From an uncultured Burkholderiales bacterium (GTDB lineage: Bacteria; Pseudomonadota; Gammaproteobacteria; Burkholderiales; Burkholderiaceae_E): DNA of 6,861 bases. The position numbers and the translations under genes are program-made. Of this stretch, positions 5,725-6,861 are shown piece by piece; the stretch's first letter is position 1, and the number at the start of each line of letters is the position of its first letter. The notes below the pieces were generated by a model. It did no database searches and had not been told where the DNA came from. It saw only the letters and a program-made list of their open reading frames with translations. The stretch lies in NCBI GenBank assembly GCA_903923345.1, contig CAIXXI010000506.1:1-6861 (forward strand). Direction: 5' to 3'.

Positions 5725-6861
5725 ATGCACATGTCCCCACCTGGCGGTGCCGTCGAGCGCACCCGAACCGGCGCCGATGCGGTCCCGGATGCCCGCGGCA
5801 TCAATCTGTACCAGGCCGACCCGATGGCCCGCGCGCTGTTCGGGTTGTACCTGCCCGAGCCGCTGTTTGCGCACCTCTCGCCCCACTTCGAACGGCTCGG
5901 CGAGCTGGCCGGCGGACGGCTGGACGAACTGGCCTCGATTGCCGACAAGCATCCGCCCACGCTGTCGGTGAGGGGGCGGCGCGGCAACGATGAATCTCGA
6001 ATCAATAAGCACCCGGCTTATGTCGAGATGGAGCGGCTTGCATTCTGCGACCTCGGCCTGGCCGCGATGTCGCACCGCGGGGGTGTTCTGGGCTGGCCCG
6101 AGCCGATGCCACCGGCTGCGAAATATGCCTTGACCTACCTGCTGGTGCAGGCCGAATTCGGTCTGTGCTGCCCGGTGTCGATGACCGATTCGCTGGCCCG
6201 CACGCTGCGCCGCTACGGTGATCCCGAACTCGTTCAACGATGCCTGCCCCTGCTCACCGCGCTGGACTTTGATGCCCTGCAACAGGGCGCGATGTTCATG
6301 ACCGAGCAGGGCGCGGGCTCCGACGTGGCCGGCACGGCCACCCTCGCGCAGGAGCGCCCCGACCACAGCTTTGCGCTGCACGGCGACAAATGGTTCTGCT
6401 CCAATCCGGATGCCGGATTCGCCATGGTGCTGGCCCGCAGCGAACCCACTGATTCGCACCCCGGCCTCAAGGGCGTTTCGCTATTCGTGTTGCCACGCCA
6501 CCTGCCGGATGGCACGCCAAACGCCTACAGAATTCTGCGCCTCAAGGACAAGCTCGGTACCCGTTCGATGGCCAGCGGTGAGATCCGCCTTGAAGGCGCC
6601 ACGGCATGGCTGGTCGGCGAACGCGGCCGGGGCTTTCAGCAGATGGCCGACATGGTCAACAACTCGCGCCTGTCCAATGGCGTGCGCGCGGCCGGTTTGA
6701 TGCGCCGCGCACTGACCGAGGCGATGCACATCGCGCGCGAGCGCGTCGCATTCGGCCGACCGCTGATCGATCAGCCGCTGATGCGCCGGCAACTGATGAA
6801 GATGTCGATGCGCACCGAGCAGGCCAGAACCATGGTCTTTCAGACCGCCTGGGCGCTGGGA
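5725..6861 (+). CDS. AidB-like acyl-CoA dehydrogenase, C-terminus cut by window edge
   Basis: The frame opens at ATG 5725 and runs without a stop to the right edge (379 residues visible). The N-terminal part resembles the extra domain of AidB-like enzymes: INLYQADPMARALF (26-39), DKHPPTLSVRG (74-84) and NKHPAYVEMERLAF (94-107). The dehydrogenase core follows with the flavin-site motif MTEQGAGSDV (192-201), GDKWFCS (220-226), LKDKLGTRSMASGEI (273-287), the helix with NNSRLSNGVRAAGLMRRA (312-329) and RVAFGRPL (340-347). AidB-type proteins are usually about 540-600 residues, so roughly a third is missing, including the C-terminal helical region that binds DNA in E. coli AidB and the distal catalytic-glutamate position. 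In this operon a metabolic acyl-CoA dehydrogenase role is more likely than DNA protection, but this is inference. Only nine bases separate it from the Bug stop, and both lie in the same frame. The ribosome site is weak (GAAAGA, 5714-5719). ATG at 5731 is an alternative start. Confidence 0.9.
   Translation, partial: MHMSPPGGAVERTRTGADAVPDARGINLYQADPMARALFGLYLPEPLFAHLSPHFERLGELAGGRLDELASIADKHPPTLSVRGRRGNDESRINKHPAYVEMERLAFCDLGLAAMSHRGGVLGWPEPMPPAAKYALTYLLVQAEFGLCCPVSMTDSLARTLRRYGDPELVQRCLPLLTALDFDALQQGAMFMTEQGAGSDVAGTATLAQERPDHSFALHGDKWFCSNPDAGFAMVLARSEPTDSHPGLKGVSLFVLPRHLPDGTPNAYRILRLKDKLGTRSMASGEIRLEGATAWLVGERGRGFQQMADMVNNSRLSNGVRAAGLMRRALTEAMHIARERVAFGRPLIDQPLMRRQLMKMSMRTEQARTMVFQTAWALG

Noticed and set aside
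4864..6459. 531-codon leftward reading frame
   Set aside because: It is antisense to the Bug and AidB-like genes, crosses their junction, and encodes a low-information His/Gly/Arg-rich sequence with no family match that I recognise.
1..6861. Mobile element, CRISPR, tRNA or phage-type system
   Set aside because: No repeat array, terminal inverted repeats, transposase or integrase motifs, or tRNA-like cloverleaf were seen; coding is dense, and base composition looks uniform across the genes.

Overview
The window is GC-rich, and strong G/C preference at third codon positions opens long spurious reading frames opposite the real genes. The gene content points to a betaproteobacterium, most likely Burkholderiales: a Bug/TctC-type periplasmic receptor, a DUF2889 protein, a DUF2242 lipoprotein and a PimC/PimD-type acyl-CoA dehydrogenase pair are typical of that group. 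The assignment is inferred from gene content, not from a marker gene.

Seven protein genes are arranged around a 118-base divergent control region (3688-3805). Leftward from it run a small-subunit acyl-CoA dehydrogenase (3687 to 2521), a large-subunit acyl-CoA dehydrogenase (2524 to 1319, overlapping its predecessor by the tetranucleotide ATGA), a DUF2242 lipoprotein (1299 to 721) and a DUF2889 protein (620 to beyond the left edge). Rightward run a crotonase-family protein (3806-4690), a Bug-family periplasmic binding protein (4732-5715) and an AidB-like acyl-CoA dehydrogenase that starts at 5725 and is cut by the right edge. No gap exceeds 300 bases. No RNA gene, mobile element, CRISPR array or large repeat was seen.

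The coherent theme is catabolism of an acyl-CoA. The Bug protein would capture a carboxylate in the periplasm. The two-subunit dehydrogenase and the AidB-like dehydrogenase would introduce double bonds into the CoA ester, and the crotonase would hydrate, isomerise or otherwise rearrange the enoyl product. CoA ligase, hydroxyacyl-CoA dehydrogenase, thiolase and the TctA/TctB transport membrane subunits are absent from the window, so the substrate cannot be named. The lipoprotein and the DUF2889 protein have no established role in this pathway and may simply lie downstream.

The most informative sequence-level observations are: (i) the crotonase lacks both classical hydratase glutamates and instead has one glutamate in the position used by ECI2-type enoyl-CoA isomerases; (ii) catalytic residues are divided asymmetrically between the two dehydrogenase subunits; (iii) the divergent region holds two face-to-face promoter candidates. 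I found no convincing wholly new system. This looks like an accessory acyl-CoA catabolic locus with uncharacterised specificity.
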